Positions 38,488 through 51,335 of a stretch of 60,000 nt of DNA are shown piece by piece. A program made the position numbers and the translations under genes. How positions within the stretch are numbered: the stretch's first letter is position 1; each line of letters starts with the position of its first letter. This DNA is from Lineus longissimus (lineage: Eukaryota > Nemertea > Pilidiophora > Heteronemertea > Lineidae), in NCBI RefSeq assembly GCF_910592395.1, contig NC_088321.1, forward strand, positions 1,304,001 to 1,364,000. The letters run 5' to 3'. The notes beneath the pieces are model-generated. The model did not search any database and was not told the origin of the DNA. It saw nothing but the letters and a program-made list of their open reading frames with translations.

Positions 38488-40685
38488 CCCCCCCCCCCCC
38501 CCTCCGCTGCTATCAATTGTAAATGAAATTTTCTGAAGGAGATAACGCGTAAATAAGCTAATGCTTCTGTTTGTCTCTTACCCCGATTGAGAAATCGAGC
38601 CAGGTTTCAAAGTATGGAATAAACTCGCAGGATACTTTGATATTCATGTTTTGTTATTTTTTAGTCCAAAACTGATTCTATATCATACGTAAGAGGAACT
38701 TTGTGGAGAGGAGGAACTGTCTATGTAGTCGAGGTTGATGCACTGGCCTCACTACAAGGAAGGTAACTGATGGATAATCGACAGAAATATATTTATAGCA
38801 CCTGGCGGCCTCTCGCACAAGTTACGAGTCATGCATACGTGTTATAGTAGTCACGGACTCAAAGGACACAAGACGCTCGGAACGGCCGTTACGTTATTAT
38901 GCCCTTGTTAAAAAAATCAAACCTAGTCCAAGACACAGTCTATTGTCTTTAATCTAAGCCAGCTCGCACCTAGGCCTCAATTCCCATTGCTCCACTGAAG
39001 GGATATCAGGGCAAATTTTAGAGCATCGACCCCCAAGCAACCGTTTTAATGGGGGTTAGGTTGACCTAAACCAGCAAGGACGAATAATGCTCGATGTTTA
39101 GGATTTCGAAACCCGGCGTGAAGAAATCGATGTACTTTCTCTGGCGCTCTACGGTCAACATGGCAAATCGTTTCTGCAGGCAGTTTATCCTTCACCCCAC
39201 ACCCACCCCAACCCATCCCAACCCACCCCATCCCACCCCATCCCACCCCATCCCACCCCATCCCACCCCATCCCAACCCATCCCAACCCACCCCATCCCA
39301 CCCCATCCACACTCCCATTCCATTGGAGCAGCACCCGAACTCTGCACCTGCGTGACATCAATTAAATCATCAGAGGAATCTATCAATCAGTTTAGTACCA
39401 GTAACCATGGCAACTTAATCACAAGATACGAAGAAACAGACCGTCTCTCGAACCACGGCGTTCATTATCCATAATTCATTTACTAGTTACCATAACAACA
39501 GAAATAACAACAATAAACAGAATTTATTTTACTGTCGGCTGCATGAACGGACATTTTGTCACGTGATGATCTTCATTGATGTAAGCGACAAATCTCGATC
39601 ACGTAAAAACTAAACTCCACGCAGACAATATTAGACTACGTTGCCGTGCTGATGTGATAGCCATGTAAAAAAAAACTCGAAATATACCAAAATGCACATT
39701 TCGCCCGCTGCTCCACTGAGGCGCTCAGATATGCGTGGAGCTTGCCACAATGACTGAAGTAGCAACCTCCACGCATCTGCAATTTTTAACACATGCCCGT
39801 GCAGTAAAAATCGATCAATATATCACCGCGTGGAGTCTTGCCAATCAAATCACGCGGGATTTGAAGTACCGGGTAACCATGGCAATTCGCATAACAGAAA
39901 GTAAACACGGTGATATTGTACCTGGACTATCTCTGTCGGTGATATCTTAGACTGCATTGATGACTGTGCAATGGGACTAAACAGGTAGGAATTTGTTTTT
40001 CGAATTCGTTGTCCTTACATTTCTTGATGTGTGCATTAGGAGCTTCGGTTGATCTCTGTACCCTTTGAATTGGCTCAAAAAGGGGGGACTGGTCGCCAGC
40101 TCGGTGTGGACGCATGGTTTCCTTGAACTCCATTTGGGACAGTGTCAAGAAGCAAGATTTAGAAACACTCTGAAATCCAGGAGTCCCCTCCCCCGAAACT
40201 CACATCTTTCAGTTGTTGGGGTGCATGCGCCGTTACGCATAATGGGCTTTCATTCACGAACTGTTTTGCTCGAGAGAGAACATGCGGTGGATGCGTCAGG
40301 AGACCCGAACGGTACTGGCAGTACTCCACATTTTCAATTTGCCTAAACACGTAGGCCCGAGAAGCAGCCATTAGAAAAGCAAAAAACTTTTGCAACAGGT
40401 TTCAAATATCACAGATTTCAAAGATGTGGCTGAGCCCTCCCATCCCAAATTCAAACTTTAGACGCGTGTTCTGAGATTCTGCGGTGTGTTATTTTTACAC
40501 TAGTCCTTGTCAATCGAGCTATTCTTTGTAATTCAGGGCCACAGGTGTTGTAGAATATGCATGGTGCATGTCTTTTTTCAGGCCTTTAGGATTTTTCTAA
40601 ATAATTTTTTGGTTGGTTCAATCTGCAGCACTTGAGTCAGGAGACAGGAGACAAAACGCGCATATTTAGGAAACGTTACGCCCAA
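38488..40685. other. Intergenic
   Basis: A poly-C run (about 38488-38502), a single copy of the 69-bp-type repeat (38930-39085) and the CCCCATCCCA array (39195-39312). Nothing else is seen. Confidence 0.45.
39195..39312. repeat. CCCCATCCCA microsatellite/minisatellite
   Basis: The 10-bp words CCCCATCCCA and CCCAACCCAT are repeated. Open frames on both strands here are compositional. Confidence 0.9.
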
Positions 40686-40877
40686 TAGACCCTTTGCAAT
40701 GACGTCACGATGTCGGCCATGTTTGGGGCCAGATATAACGTGATGACGTCGGCTTTCTTCTTTTCAGGACTTCGCGTCAGGACTTGCGCAAAGCGTCACA
40801 ACATAGCGTCGCACTCGTGACCGCACTGTTAGCGGCCATCTTGGGGGGCATTGTGACGCATATTGCAAAGCGTCTAT
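40686..40877. mobile_element. MITE family K copy 2 (inverted)
   Basis: The reverse complement of 37196-37388 with few changes, from TAGACCCTTTGCAATGACGT to GCATATTGCAAAGCGTCTA. Confidence 0.78.
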
Positions 40878-41785
40878 ACACGTATCTACATGTTTCTATA
40901 CGCAGTGCATGTACATGTATCTGCTTTGGCTATTGTCTTGAAACACAGCCCGCTCGCACCTCGGCCTGAATACCCATTCGACTCTCTTATCAAAGGGTTA
41001 CTGGGACACATCTTGATAACATCGACCGCAATGAACAGCTTTCGTGGGGATCCATAGGCCAAAACCAGCAAGGACAAACAAGCGCAATGGCTTTAGAATT
41101 GGACTACACTGATTCAGTCCGCACTTTACTAATCATTCTCATCGACATGATCCGACTGGTATTCTGACTGATATGATATTATTCAGTGCTTAATTGTGGT
41201 AGTTATCGATAATTGTTTAATGTTGCGTACATCTGTATACAAGGTTCATATCGCCAATAGTGCCACACCCATCGCAGAATACAATGTGCGCGATTAACTC
41301 GTGATAAATACCCAATAACCACGATAACGAGATTGTCATAATTGATTGACAGGGAAACGATAGTTCGTTGATTGGTCACGAGATGTCACTGCATGCTGCC
41401 AGAGTGGGTCTGACTGTCACGTGACTGACTTTAGGCCGCCTAGGAGCCTTCACCGCCTTCACGCCTCTTTCAGTATTGTACACATGCGCGCCTCACTGCT
41501 TACGTGTGGTAATACTTCAAAAAGTCCATGTAAAAAACAATATGCTCAGAAATAAAGAGCACGGCTTCTCTATGAAGGATACCCTTGGAGACATTGTAAA
41601 CATACGACTTCATGTCATGCTAATCTTGATTCACGGAACCATTCTCCATAGCAGGCAAATGGTTCAAGCATATTCTCCTTGCCAGTATATCAGCGTCCAT
41701 GTTGGAAAGTCAATGTACATTTTGGTAGAGCATCTTTCCCCTACGCTCAGAAAGAGGTTGCTAAAACTGACAAGAATTAAAAATG

Positions 41786-41862
41786 AGCATGAGCGGGACT
41801 CGAACCGGTAACCTACGGATAGATAGTTCGTCGCTCTACCACTGTAGCTAGTGGGGAGCAGC
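41786..41862 (-). tRNA. tRNA-like sequence, probably a pseudogene or SINE head
   Basis: The minus strand has TAGCTACAGTGGTAGAGC (D-arm-like with one extra base) and ACCGGTTCGAGTCCCGC (T-arm-like). The T stem has mismatches and I could not form a clean acceptor stem, so it is unlikely to be a working tRNA. Confidence 0.35.
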
Positions 41863-42072
41863 TGCTAGGCATGGAAATTTTCTGCATCATATTCACCAAT
41901 CCTTTATATATAGCCTGGTACAGCGCCACCCCTAACCAAAACACCACCTAACCCAAACCCTTACCTGCTCACCCGAGCCCAGGGAGTCTAAAAGGACGAC
42001 ATTTGTTCGTCTCGAGGTTGTCTTTGATAGAAAGGTTCAGTTCTATTGTATGTAGATACAATCGTCGACGGA

Positions 42073-42259
42073 TACCGGTGTAATATATGTGAGAGTGTTT
42101 CCCGTGTGTGAGTGTTTCCCCTCATTGTTTGGGAACGCTCAAAAATAGATTGACAAGTTTTTCTGTGTATCCCCCCTATTGAAAAGTCGTGGTCTCTCTA
42201 GCTGCCTATTGTTTGGAAACACTGACACATGGGGAACAACCACAGATGTTACACCGGTA
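42073..42259. mobile_element. MITE family B copy 3
   Basis: The ends are TACCGGTGTAA and TTACACCGGTA, the most complete terminal inverted repeat of the three copies, consistent with a TA target site. The body matches the copies at 2233 and 7359. Confidence 0.82.
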
Positions 42260-42556
42260 ACGCATTTAGTCTGTAGTCTGTTCACAGATGGCGTATAAAT
42301 CGATGGCTCTTGAAACGGATGCTTTTTGGATTGTTGCACGAGCTTGTGACATTGTACAATGGTACTATGACAATAGAGACCAAAGACCTTGCAATATTAT
42401 GATAGGTATTGTGTTCAGTTTCTTTGAACCAGTTTACGTCGTCATAGAAGACCCCAATTATCGCCATACCGAATGTTCAAGTATGAGAGTGCGTTTCTCT
42501 AGTAACTCGGTTTAAACCTTGATAGATGGCGCTGGTGGCAAAACGGTGACAAGTAT

Positions 42557-42655
42557 ATATCCAGTAGAACCTATCTATCAAGGACACACTTGAGTCTAAC
42601 AATATTGCTGTCCTTAATAGAGAGGTGGCCTGATTATAGAGGTCAGATTGTATAT
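42557..42655. mobile_element. Partial inverted-repeat family C copy
   Basis: ATCCAGTAGAACCTATCTAT followed by GTCCTTAATAGAGAGG and TGATTATAGAGGTC, matching the left part of the copy at 4051-4308. It is truncated on the right. Confidence 0.6.
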
Positions 42656-43075
42656 AAATGTCCAGTCAATGTGTTGGCTGTGAAATCTCTTTTCAAAGTA
42701 GGCCTACGTGTGATTCATGTGTACATTCTTACCCTAGAAATGTTTGCAAAAACGAATGCTAGTTTTTCTTAAAAGGAACGTGTTCAGTGACGTGCTCTTT
42801 CAAAATGGCGCCTGAAAAAAGGCCGTCTGGTTGCCCAGGATTGCTTCCTCATATGGACCTCGTTATAAAGTCCTAGGTGCTAAAACACTTCTTACTCACG
42901 TGGCGGGATTTTATAATTCGGCATTACCGCATCTGAGCTAGTCACAATATGAATATGGAATGATATCATTTTCCCATTTCTTGGCCAACGCGGCAATAGA
43001 TTTGGCAAAATGCAATGGCGCCGCTGTGGCAGAGAGCCTTGCCTTGTATGGATTGACACCAACGTTACCGTATGC

Positions 43076-43258
43076 ATGCTCCCCGAAATTGGTGGCTTGC
43101 ATTGGAACTAACTTTTCCCCCCTTGTCCGTCATTAAAGGCATTCAAGTGTGTTGGTCAACCGTGACTATCTCCTTTGTCCCTCCACTATAAGGCCTAGTT
43201 TCCCCTTATGACATCACTATTTCGGACACTCAGCGCCCCATTTCTGGAAAGGTGTATA
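43076..43258. repeat. Dispersed repeat pair, copy 2 (inverted)
   Basis: The near-identical reverse complement of 22320-22500, some 20 kb away, suggesting a recent mobile element family. Confidence 0.75.
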
Positions 43259-46200
43259 GCACCAGTAAAAAACCCTGGCGGGGAAAATGTCCACATGAAG
43301 AAGTTTTTAACCTTATGTATTCTGACGGATGGTATATGGTTATTTAGAGGCCAAAACCGTCGCCTGGCGATAAAAGCGCATACGGCCGATTGTTTTTTTC
43401 CCACGGACATTTATCCTCTTGGATATTTCAAACGTCCACATCGGATTTCCACGCTATCAGCAAATGACATCGCGAAGATACATTTTCCTTTTAAATTTTC
43501 CTTCCCTGAAGGAAGACGGCGCAATCGATTAGGCCTATGTATATGTATGTCTGACATCATATTTTTTGTAGCGGGGAGTCGCTGAGGGGGGGGGGGTGAC
43601 AGGAAGAACAGCAAAGCAATGGGTGACGCCAAATTGTTAGAACAGCCAATCTCAATTTCCAAATCTCCAAGGAACCACGATACATAACCCTGAAGCAAAT
43701 TGTATAGAAATTCTAAATCCGTTTCCATGGAAACGGCCATTCGCCGCATATCTGAGCTAGACGCGCAATTATAGGAATTTCACCCTAAAAAGGCCCATAA
43801 ACTATATGTACGACCTCTGTATGATGTATTGGAGATTTCGTTTTCTCCAGTTGACAGAACATGCCAGAAATACGCCGAGAAATGAACAACTACGGGATAA
43901 TACTTTAACCCTTTCTGTCGCCTTTGACAAATCCCAAAATGTCAGATAATTGTCCTGGAGAATAATGAAAAAAAACGAGTAAGAATGTGGTAGTCATACT
44001 ACAGAATTTGATCTTATTTGCTCGTAGTACCGACTATTTCCCTTATTACCTCCATGTGAGCTGTTTCGTGTGGGTCGGTGTTAACAATATTTGCCTTGAT
44101 GACCCTTAGATAAGACTGTAGAATGGGAATTTAGGCCTTGGTGCGAGCGTGCTTTGTTTAAAGACAATAGATCGTGCATTGGGCTAGGCCTGAGTACTTT
44201 TAATTGCGAGTTAGAGGGCAAAATAACGTTATGTCTCACCCCCTGTTAACCCCTTGATCATTGGCATACAGTAAGATAGGACAAAACGATGACAGTCGCG
44301 ATGTGCAAAGAAATATTGATGCAGGAGAAACTGACCCAACATCGCAGCCTCGCTGTCGCCGTTGTTTCGACCTATATTAAGGTTCCCCTTCGCCCGTGCA
44401 TCCCTCCACTTTCCTCCGCCATCTTCAAGACGGATTCCAGTCCCAAAAGGTTAAGCAGAAGGCACTAAATGTGAACAAACATTGCTGCCACATTACCCCC
44501 AGCAAACACATTAAGGCGGGAGAAACTGACCTCACGTTTGCCTTGCTCTCGACCGGCGGCCATTTTGTCTTAATCGCCACTTCTCCTGCATCTTAAATTA
44601 CGTGGCCAAACTCATCAGTCGTGTCAATCAACACAGTCTGTTCCAATCCTTGTTTGCCTTGAAAAATGTGCACATTATAAGTCAGATTGTGCACATTATG
44701 TACAAATACATTCGGCAAGCTTGGTTTGGGGCGACCTGAGAGTTGAGCATAAGATGTTGACCCACGTGACTCAGAACTGCCGCTGATAGATGTGATTTAA
44801 AGCCAGCGCTGAAGGTGTCTGAGCACGTGACTTTCCGCTACCACTGGTGATTTAGTAGGTTTTCCGTTTTCTTTTTTACTCCCGGCAAAACAAAAGGTTC
44901 ATCTCATGAAAGGTCCGTGAGTACTGGTTGGCAAAATGCGTTTTCTATCACGAATACCCTTTAAGGGGGATTTCGCACGACCAGTGATTCAGCCGACTTC
45001 ATTTTTACTTTTTCTCGGGAGTGAAACGAAACCTTCTCAAGTCATTTCCTGTTTAAAAGTCTGGCGCAGATCAGCTAATAGCTAGATTAGACTCGGCGGG
45101 CCTGATGAATAATTATGTGGGCAAGAGGGCCCGCAATAGGATTCCATACTGAAACTCGCGAATGACCTGATGATGCTTCCATTGCCTTTGACACCGACTG
45201 AAAAGCGGGAAGAGTTGCCCGTGCGAAATCCGCTTTAATGGGGCGAAACTTGATACAACTGGGACTATTTAGGCCCTTTTACGAAACGGACTTGTAAGAC
45301 CTGGCATACCACTGCAATCTTATCTGGCCAGTCCTGGCAATCATCAGTTCTTACGTTATGGTCAGCAAGAGCAAAACACTTCATCAAAGGCTAGTTTCGT
45401 CTAACGATCGATTCTCCGGCCGCCATTGTATTGCCAAATACACGTCTAAGAAAATGGGGTGTGAAGACCTCGCGAATCGTCCAAGAGCGAATCGCAAGTA
45501 CGTTGATATGCTACACATGCCAGCGTCCCGACTTTGTGGGATGGTATAAGTTATTGATCGAGCCGGGTGACGTCATCTCGAAACAGGAAAGGTGCCAAGT
45601 TTCGGTGAGTGTTGAGACGTTGTGAATTCATATATCAATTTGCCATGTTCACGTGTGCAAAAGGAATTTATTCACCCTGGAGAATTAGTCCTACCGTAAC
45701 CTAATGATCAACGAATAATGAGCTGACGTACAAAACAAAGGCCTTCGACAACGAGTTGATTAGAATTTCAACTTTGCTTAAATCATACAATAAATTCGAA
45801 TACTGCGTGGTTAGTACATGTAATACCAAATTAACTTCATCTAGAGATGTGTTTCGGTGTAAAAGTAGAAAATTTTCACAGACGACTCGATGTTGAAAAA
45901 GATACTAAGAAAAGAAGAAAAACGAAGGAAGCTGCCGTATCAGTTGCAAAACTAGAGAAAGCACAATAGACGCAGACGACAGGAGATCATGTGACCTAAT
46001 CCCATATCATGTGACACTAATCCCGTTGTCGCGAGAATTGGCGAGGTCTTGTTACAAAATGGCAGCCGGCTAATTTGATACCTGCACAATCTTACGATAA
46101 TCAATAGCCTCGTCCCATGTCCTCTAGTTCACGATATCTAATGCTTCTTTCCACTTAAAAATACCAAGTTTGATGCCTCTGTCGAGGTTGATACGACATC

Positions 46201-47007
46201 TGGGTCGCGTGTGTCAACTGATCCTTTTTCTTAGGATTTGGAGATCAAAGACCTTTCGGGCAAATGTCACGTGGATCGATATCAAAATCCTTTGTTAAAA
46301 TAATTCCTTTGTTTTTTGTGAAGTGTGCCTCGGAAACTTTGAACGGCTTTTGGTATAGAGAGGTGAAGCACCGTCTTGTCAAACGTCTCTGACGCCAGAA
46401 AGATGCGCAAACTCATTGTAGGCAGTGCTGTAGCAAGAAGCCCCCCCCCGCCCATTCCTGCCGCCCGCCCAAGCTCTAAAGACGCGTGTTTTTAAAGCTG
46501 ATGATCGCCTCATCATGCCAAGAATGATCTAAAACGACCCTTATCCACTCTTAAAAACATTTCTCTTCTTATGACTCTGACGTGGTTGATGAGATATACT
46601 AGCTAGAATATCATCATCTTCGCGAGTTTCCGGCATTTCATGTTGGGTATTTCTCACCCCATTGAACGCATTCGACAAAATGGAACGTGGATCAAGCTCC
46701 ATTTCCTCAAGTACAATAACAGAGAATCGTGACGTAACAAGCAAGAATGAAAGAGAAATTACCACGAACTCTAGTGGTGGCGGGTCAATGGAAAACCAGG
46801 AAGCGAGTTATCTGCAGGAAGCAAATGAATTGCGCATCCTGTGCCGGAACGAAGAGTATCGACTGGTTGTGTCTGGTTCAATGGTTGAGACATGAGTGAA
46901 CGCTCGAAACTCAGTTTGCAGGAAATCCATCGAGTCCATGTAGTTAACTCTCTTAAGTCAGAATTTGAAATGGGCTCTTGGCCTCAACATCAGTCATGCA
47001 GTCATGA
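43259..47007. other. Intergenic
   Basis: It contains the family J element (44961-45238), an inverted single copy of the 69-bp-type repeat (44090-44200) and short G/C runs. Open frames at 45431-45625 and 46541-46895 are discussed as rejected. Confidence 0.4.
44961..45238. mobile_element. Inverted-repeat family J copy
   Basis: The ends TTAAGGGGGATTTCGCACGA and CGTGCGAAATCCGCTTTAA are inverted repeats and give the best definition of this family. A partial relative lies at about 36413-36520. Confidence 0.72.
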
Positions 47008-47545
47008 CAGAAATAGTTCCATCAGAAAGTGCTCACGAAGAGCTTTCCAATGAATGGTCATGTCAATAGGTTTACAAATGGTACCATCAGAAGGTTCTCA
47101 TCCAGAGCTTTCCAATGAATGGTCATGTCAATAGGTTTACAAATGGTACCATCAGAAAGTGTTCGTCCAGAGCTTCTCAACGAATGGCCATGTCAATAGG
47201 TTTACAAATGGTACCATCAGAAAGTTCTCGTCCAGAACTTTTCAACGAAGGGCCATGTCAATAGGTTTACAAATGGTACCATCAGAAAGTTCTCGTCCAG
47301 AACTTTTCAACGAAGGGCCATGGCAATATGTTTATAAATGGTACAATCAGAAAGTGTTCGTCCAGAGCTTTCCAACGAATGGCCATGGCAATAGGTTTAC
47401 AAATGGTACCATCAAAAAGTGCTCATCCAGAGCTTTTCAAAGAATGGTCATGTCAATAGGTTTACAAATGGTACCATCAGAAGGTTCTCATCCAGGATTT
47501 CCAACGAATGATCATGTCAATATGTTTATAAATGGTACAATCAGA
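47008..47545. repeat. 65-bp minisatellite, about 8 copies
   Basis: The period is 65 bp, fixed by GTACCATCAG at 47081, 47146, 47211 and 47276. The unit contains TCAATAGGTTTACAAATGGT. Long frames across it are artefacts. Confidence 0.88.
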
Positions 47546-48114
47546 AAGCCCTATCGCTTTTCAAAGAAACACACTAACGAGGCCAAACACAAATAAGTCC
47601 CAATGTTACGTGAGTGGGTCAAAGCAGCTAATTACTTTTACAGAGAATTCCACAAAGAAGCATACTGTTTGGCGTTTCTTCATAAAGACCTTTAATCTTC
47701 ATCGTTCCCTTTCAAGTTTTCTTTTGTCCCGATGCTCCCCGCGTGAGTCATGCGCACTCTGCGGGGTAATCCTACTGCCTCGTACCCAGGAATTGGCTGT
47801 TGTGGTCGTGAGCGCTTGCTTCTGTTTTCTCGGGGAGAAGGACGCTGTACATTTGTACTTTCTATTACAATGCTTACAATGGAAGAAGGAGGAGAAGGGT
47901 AACATTTAAGCCGTTGTGATCAGTTTTATCCCACGTTCTGTTCTCACATCCAATACTTTTAGTAAAACAACCCAAAAAACCAGCAGCGAGAATTGCAGAA
48001 ATACAGGAACTACAGATAACCAAGGGGGGGGGGGGGTGGTGGTTCGGGTGGAGGGGTGATTATTAAATTCTCTAGCTATATTCTGAGATCAGTTTTTACC
48101 CCCAAGTTTTGTGA

Positions 48115-48352
48115 CATCTTGGACTAACATGCCATACCAGTCGCTACAATAAACAACTTGATTTTTTAGTTCCAGCCTCACCCGAAATCCACCCCGTTTT
48201 CCATCTTTGTTCGTTTTAAAATGACAATGGCGGGAAAAAACGCGATGCCGTGGGACGTGGTTGGTTTGAGGTGATAGGGGCATCCTAGACTAACATGCCA
48301 TACCAGTCGCTACAATAAACAACTCGAATTTTTAGTTCCAGCCTCACCCGAA
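48115..48352. repeat. Direct repeat pair flanking about 100 bp
   Basis: ACTAACATGCCATACCAGTC plus the next roughly 50 bp occurs at about 48122-48188 and 48290-48352. Confidence 0.75.
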
Positions 48353-48624
48353 AAAAAACTTCCCCTTGCATCACTGAAAATGAGCCTAGGAACGAGGGTG
48401 CAATTATGTCCTTTGAAATATAAACAACCCAGGATCCACTAGTACTATCTTTCATCTCAAACACGAATATAAACCACGCATATCAGAGGCAAATCTCCTA
48501 TGAATATATGAATAAATTATGCTAATGTGGTCGTCAAGATGGATAACATCTGTAATCCCGCCGGAGACGTACGCGAAGGAACCCACATATCGTCTGTATG
48601 ACTGATAACATCGCACAATGAATT

Positions 48625-48950
48625 TGAATTGACTTTAACCCTTGAGTGTTCATGAGAAGTTTGCGAAAATGTTTGACACACTACCTCAGGTCGGCTGCTA
48701 AGAAAACATGGGAAGGGTCACAAAGATGAACTTACCACCATGACAGGCTAACGGTGTAGGCTTAAAGGAGTACGCCGTTTGCAATTGACTTTAACCCTTG
48801 AGTGTTCATGAGAAGTTTGAGAAAATGTTTGAGACGATACCTCAAGTCGGCTGCTAAGAAAACATGGGAAGGGTCACAAAGATGAACCCATCACCATGAC
48901 AGGCTGACGGTGTAGGCCTTTAAAGGAGTACGTCGTTTGCAATTGGCCTA
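48625..48950. repeat. Tandem duplication of about 160 bp
   Basis: Both units run from GACTTTAACCCTTGAGTGTT to GGAGTACG(C/T)CGTTTGCAATT. A separate pair of diverged repeats follows at 49070-49190 and 49225-49330 (TCTACGCAATTGTTTAAAAA). Confidence 0.85.
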
Positions 48951-49330
48951 GGTTACGGAATATAGAAAAATGAAGTTACAGAATAATGTTATAGCGCAGT
49001 TATTATGCATGCAACTTTGAAGGAACTTGGTATGTATAGTATTTGTATATCGAGTCACACAACGGCAATGTTGAAATATATTTTCACTAAGTATCTACGC
49101 AATTGTTTAAAAATTTCAAATTCAATTATAAATTCTAACTTTCTCACGGACGACGTGTGCCTTTGAGTGACAACTTATTTACAACGATATTTATAGTATC
49201 TGTACATCTAGTCACACAACGTCAATGTTGAAATCTATTTTCACTGCGTATCTACGCAATTGTTTAAAAATTTCAAATTCAATTACAAATTCTGACTTTC
49301 TCACGGACGACGTAGGCCTTTGAGTGACAA

Positions 49331-51085
49331 CTTGATCTTGAAACCTAACCTGAGACACAACCTCAGCGTCTATATGTTAAAAGGGTTAATCTCTAGATAC
49401 AGACCATCTTCAGTATACCAATACAGTATACCAAAGATTGCATCCGCAACATCACAGAGATACGTGACTCCAATATTGCCGTCTCCTTCCACCAGTAACC
49501 ATGGTTACCGCAGTGCAAAGTAATTTGATTTTGGGTCCTGCAGGGGTTGCTGGATGAGTCATTGAAAGTGACGAATGACAGTACGAAGCTGCACACAGAA
49601 TCCTATGAATATATCAGTGCCGATGGTGCACGGTATTCAAAATATCAACTCATTCTGAAACGTATCTCGTCAATGTTCAATTTTCTTCGTTTTCTCGTAT
49701 TTTCACTAAAAAAGAATATTCGCCCGTCCTTTGGTGTGGATTAAGGAAAATTGAAACGCAACTTAGAAAAGAATAATCTTCCCAGAGAAAAGTTGCTATT
49801 TTGAACTAAAAGTATTCCGATGGAATATTTGGCAAGTTACTTTTACTGCCAGCTGATTGGTTAATGAGATCGCCATTTTGAATAATTGTGACACGTCACA
49901 GCAAAACCAGGCTCATGTCGCTCTGAGCTTGGCAGGTTGAGACGGACTGTTTGTTCATTTCTCTGTTGTCTGCCTTTTGTCAAATATGAGCACATCAATT
50001 TCTTCCATTATCTTCTGGTGTCATTTAGGCTCATCTTCTGTGCGACATGCGCCTGGTTTCGCTGTGACTGGTCACAATTGTTGATGTATGCACGCAGCGA
50101 CGCTTGGATTCTTGCAACCAAATAATTCTCAATGCGAAAAATACAATGGTGGATATGGATATGATTGACTATAAAAACGGAGCCCCAGTGAAGAACCCCT
50201 TTGCTAGATCATCAAAATTGATTTTAAAAGCATAATGTGCCTTGTGACCGTTTGATAATCCATTCAATATCTTGGCTATATGCCAAAACCGCTGTAATCC
50301 TATATCATTTTCGGTTCCCATCGTTTGCAAAATGCCACATCATTCATAAGTGGCCTGTCCTTCACTACTCAAAACAATCGGCTCTAATCGGGAAAGATCG
50401 GCAATTATCGTAAATTGTAGCAATTTAGGGATTTTTCGCGATTTTGCATAATTTGACTATGTTCTCGGTTGCGCGAGACAAAACGATGAATTTAACATGC
50501 GAAACGCAGACAATTGTCGCAAATTGTTGTAAATTGTCGTCGTAAATTACACTTTGCGGCACACGGCGCAGAGGACGACCTGACAAACAATGTCACGTGA
50601 TTGTATAATTACGCAAAATAGTTCCTGTTAAACCGTCACGTTTCATTGCGTGGTGGATTCGTCATGGTCGTCTGTTCCTGCGCGGTAGATTAGGTTCAGC
50701 CAAATTGCAATTAGTATGGATTCTGGTAAAGAAGTTTCAATTGAGATAATTTGGCCAAATTATTGCACAAACCATCAAGTTTAATGATCTCAGATGACTG
50801 AGATAGCGGTGACATTGTTCGACCCAAGTGTAACCCTTTTTAGCGTTTGCCGTGGCTATTCGTACCGTGACAGGGCCGGCTGGCCTGGCTGGAAGTCAAG
50901 GACCCTACCCACACTCGGAGCCAGGAGTAAAGGCACTTCCAACACTCGTCACAAACAAACATCACCTCAATCATGAATTAGGCCTACTTTCCTTACCCAC
51001 CATCACCCCATGTCACCACGGTGCGATCTATTTATTCACTCCGTATTATTCGCACCATCACGATACGGTACCTTTCACCGTAACG
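49331..51085. other. Intergenic
   Basis: No recognisable gene or element. A patch at about 50390-50540 is rich in AAATTGT(C/T)G words. Confidence 0.4.
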
Positions 51086-51335
51086 GTGTTTCTGACGGTG
51101 CGAATAAGACCGGAAACAATGGCCCCATGCACCGTGGCGGTACGAATAGCCAGTTCCTTGTTTAACGTTCCCCTAGCGCCTCCGCCGGACACAAAAGACA
51201 TCACCAGGCCGAGAATTACAAATGTGGATAAAATCACGTCAACAGAGAGAAAAAACCGACAAGGTGTTTCTGACGGTAAGACCGGAAACAATGGCCCAAT
51301 GCACCGTGGCGGTTCGAATAGCCAGTTCCTTTATT
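51086..51335. repeat. Direct duplication of about 75 bp
   Basis: GACCGGAAACAATGGCCC plus flanking sequence up to GAATAGCCAGTTCCTT occurs at about 51086-51160 and 51263-51335. It produces long open frames on both strands, which I do not treat as genes. Confidence 0.7.

Noticed and set aside
39046-39474. Pro/His-rich and Gly/Trp-rich frames on both strands
   Set aside because: Purely compositional, from the CCCCATCCCA array.
41786-41862. Functional tRNA gene
   Set aside because: Extra base in the D arm, mismatched T stem and no clean acceptor stem; kept only as a tRNA-like relic.
45431-45625. Frame containing CYTCQRPDFVGWYKL and a GTGAGT donor-like site
   Set aside because: No matching acceptor or partner exon was found; a stop lies just upstream.
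46541-46895. Overlapping open frames on both strands with protein-like composition
   Set aside because: The plus frame lacks an ATG at its start and neither has recognisable motifs or a convincing splice site. It could be an exon but I cannot support it.
47008-47545. CRISPR-like array
   Set aside because: Head-to-tail repeats without unique spacers, in animal DNA.
47159-47596. 145-codon plus-strand frame
   Set aside because: It lies in the 65-bp minisatellite; the repeated peptide shifts phase from unit to unit, as expected from chance openness.
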